Source: Motacilla alba alba
Taxonomy: Eukaryota > Chordata > Aves > Passeriformes > Motacillidae
Direction of reading: 5' to 3'
DNA: 64,000 nucleotides
Assembly: GCF_015832195.1 (NCBI RefSeq)
Contig: NC_052020.1
Span: forward strand, 6,330,254-6,394,253
The number at the start of each line of letters is the position of its first letter. The stretch's first letter is position 1. A program made the translations under genes and the position numbers. This document shows positions 62,596-64,000 of this stretch, one piece after another. The notes beneath the pieces are model-generated. The model did no database searches. It had not been told where the DNA came from and worked only from the letters and a program-made list of their open reading frames with translations.

Positions 62596-64000
62596 TTAAT
62601 ATAAATTACATGCTGACTAAATACCACACATACACAGCCCCTCTCCCCCCACCCCCAAACCCCAAATTAAAGTCTAAGGTTAATTAAAAAAAAACAACCA
62701 ATTTCTGACATGTTCTCTTCCTATTGAAACTATGTTTTCTGTGTAAATGACAGGGAAATCAAATCAGAAATCCTTCCTGTCCAAAATACAGCCTGACAAC
62801 CTTCCCTCTTCTGGAGATCACTGTAGAAAGCCTTCTAGTAAGCAATATAAAATCACATGCTTCCAGAGAACTTAGATATGAGTTTTAACAGGAGAGGTTA
62901 ATTTTTCCACAAAGTGTAGGAATATACAGCCCCACAGACATGGTTGATATTTAACATAGAACTCTCATACATCACATCAAGGCTCCTCCTATTCATTGAA
63001 CTTCTAGAGTATTCCCATGAAAATTCCACACTCCTTACCTGTATTGTTGTACAGACCACTGTGGATCCTGCCAGTACATTAGCTGCAGCCAAATATTCAC
63101 TTTTTTCAGCTTCAAGTCACCACTTCTCACTATTTTTGAGCACATTGCTGTTTGTGTCTCAGAAGGAATGTTCCTAGGTGAACTCTTCTGTATCACACAC
63201 TACTTTTAAAGGTTTTACATGTCACTCTTTGGTGTTATTCTCATTAGGTCTCTTTCAGCATCTACTTGTGAGGCATTTCCCCAATGTTTCAAGTCACTCC
63301 CACTGATTATAGCAGAATCTTTCTCATTCTATCCTCCACCTCCAGGAAAAGGTGGCTCAGATGAGCCCAGCAGTACAGGTGAGGCCGTGGCACTCCTCAG
63401 TCCTGGGTTTGTGAGTCACAGATAGACTCCAGGTATACTTGTTTCAAAAATAATGTTTAAAATGTTAAACAATATTTAAAGAAAAAGCTTTTAATGCAAA
63501 ATGCAGGTATAGACTGTATTTTTTATTTATTTATTTTAATGGCAGCTGCATGTCTAATAGCAAACAAACAAACAAACATGCCAAAAAAAATCCCTTCTGA
63601 AAAACCACAAATAATGGTACTTGAAAAGCAATCCACAGCTGTTGCTACAGAAAACCCATTTTGTTCATTATGCTGAGAGTGCTGTTGTTCTGTTCAAAAA
63701 TAGCTTCCAGAGAACCGCCAGACATCAGGGAATGATTTTGAAAAGGAGTCCCAGGGTACAATTAGGAGTACGTAGACTGCTGGGCTGCACCAGTGACACT
63801 CTGCCTTCAGCAAGAGGAGCTGTATCATTCTGAGCAGGGTTAGTGACTGGAGCACTGATCGTGTGTCACAGCAAACATGGTGTGCGCAGCCACAGACACC
63901 CCCAGGCTGCCAGGGAGGTGGGCTGGAACTGCTTTCCTGGCTTAAAGGCAGTATTTGGCCTTTTATTCCTCCTCTGTAAAATTACAAACATGTAAATGCA
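62596..64000. other. Downstream of OLFML1, no gene recognised
   Basis: AT-rich sequence with a small AAAC repeat (about 63560-63578). PPFIBP2 follows OLFML1 in other vertebrates, but none of its exons was recognised before the window ends. Confidence 0.55.

Noticed and set aside
1..64000. tRNA, rRNA, snoRNA or CRISPR-like arrays
   Set aside because: No cloverleaf-type promoter boxes, rRNA words or spacer-separated repeats were seen by eye. The only regular arrays are direct tandem repeats.

Overview
This window looks like bird nuclear DNA, most likely from a songbird. The supporting signs are CR1 retroposon 3' ends, several LTR families that I recognise from memory as typical of passerine genomes, intron-containing gene structure and many microsatellites. 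It is not prokaryotic: nearly every open reading frame is short, lacks family features and sits in AT-rich non-coding DNA.

Only one gene can be supported. A complete three-exon copy of OLFML1 (olfactomedin-like 1) lies on the + strand at 55578-62577. Exon 1 (55578-55703) encodes the signal peptide, exon 2 (58097-58385) the alpha-helical/coiled-coil segment, and exon 3 (61638-62416) the whole olfactomedin domain. The splice junctions join in frame (intron phases 0 and 1) to give 397 residues, close to the 402 of human OLFML1. A polyadenylation signal follows at 62572-62577. No disabling change was seen, so the gene appears functional and encodes a secreted glycoprotein.

The 55.5 kb upstream of OLFML1 holds no exon that I can recognise. 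In other vertebrates SYT9 lies upstream of OLFML1 and PPFIBP2 downstream, so this stretch could be intergenic or part of SYT9 introns or 3' sequence. I found no C2-domain exon to decide. It contains two CR1 3' ends (8213-8580 minus, 50240-50522 plus), two copies of one long LTR family with an internal 32-bp repeat (23167-23936 and 50535-51285), and one copy of a second LTR family (32382-32765; its other copy is in OLFML1 intron 1 at 57480-57866). It also holds a solo LTR of a third family flanked by a direct repeat (45311-45708), a strongly C-depleted retroelement-like block (20005-20830), and a nine-unit 33-bp minisatellite (20965-21258). Simple repeats are scattered throughout.

No RNA gene, CRISPR array, operon or new multigene system is visible. 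The points most worth a second look are the minisatellite with a GATA-type site in nearly every unit, the C-depleted block that could be an edited retroelement, the sense-oriented LTR with its own polyadenylation signal just upstream of OLFML1 exon 2, and the variable-number repeat inside the long LTR family.
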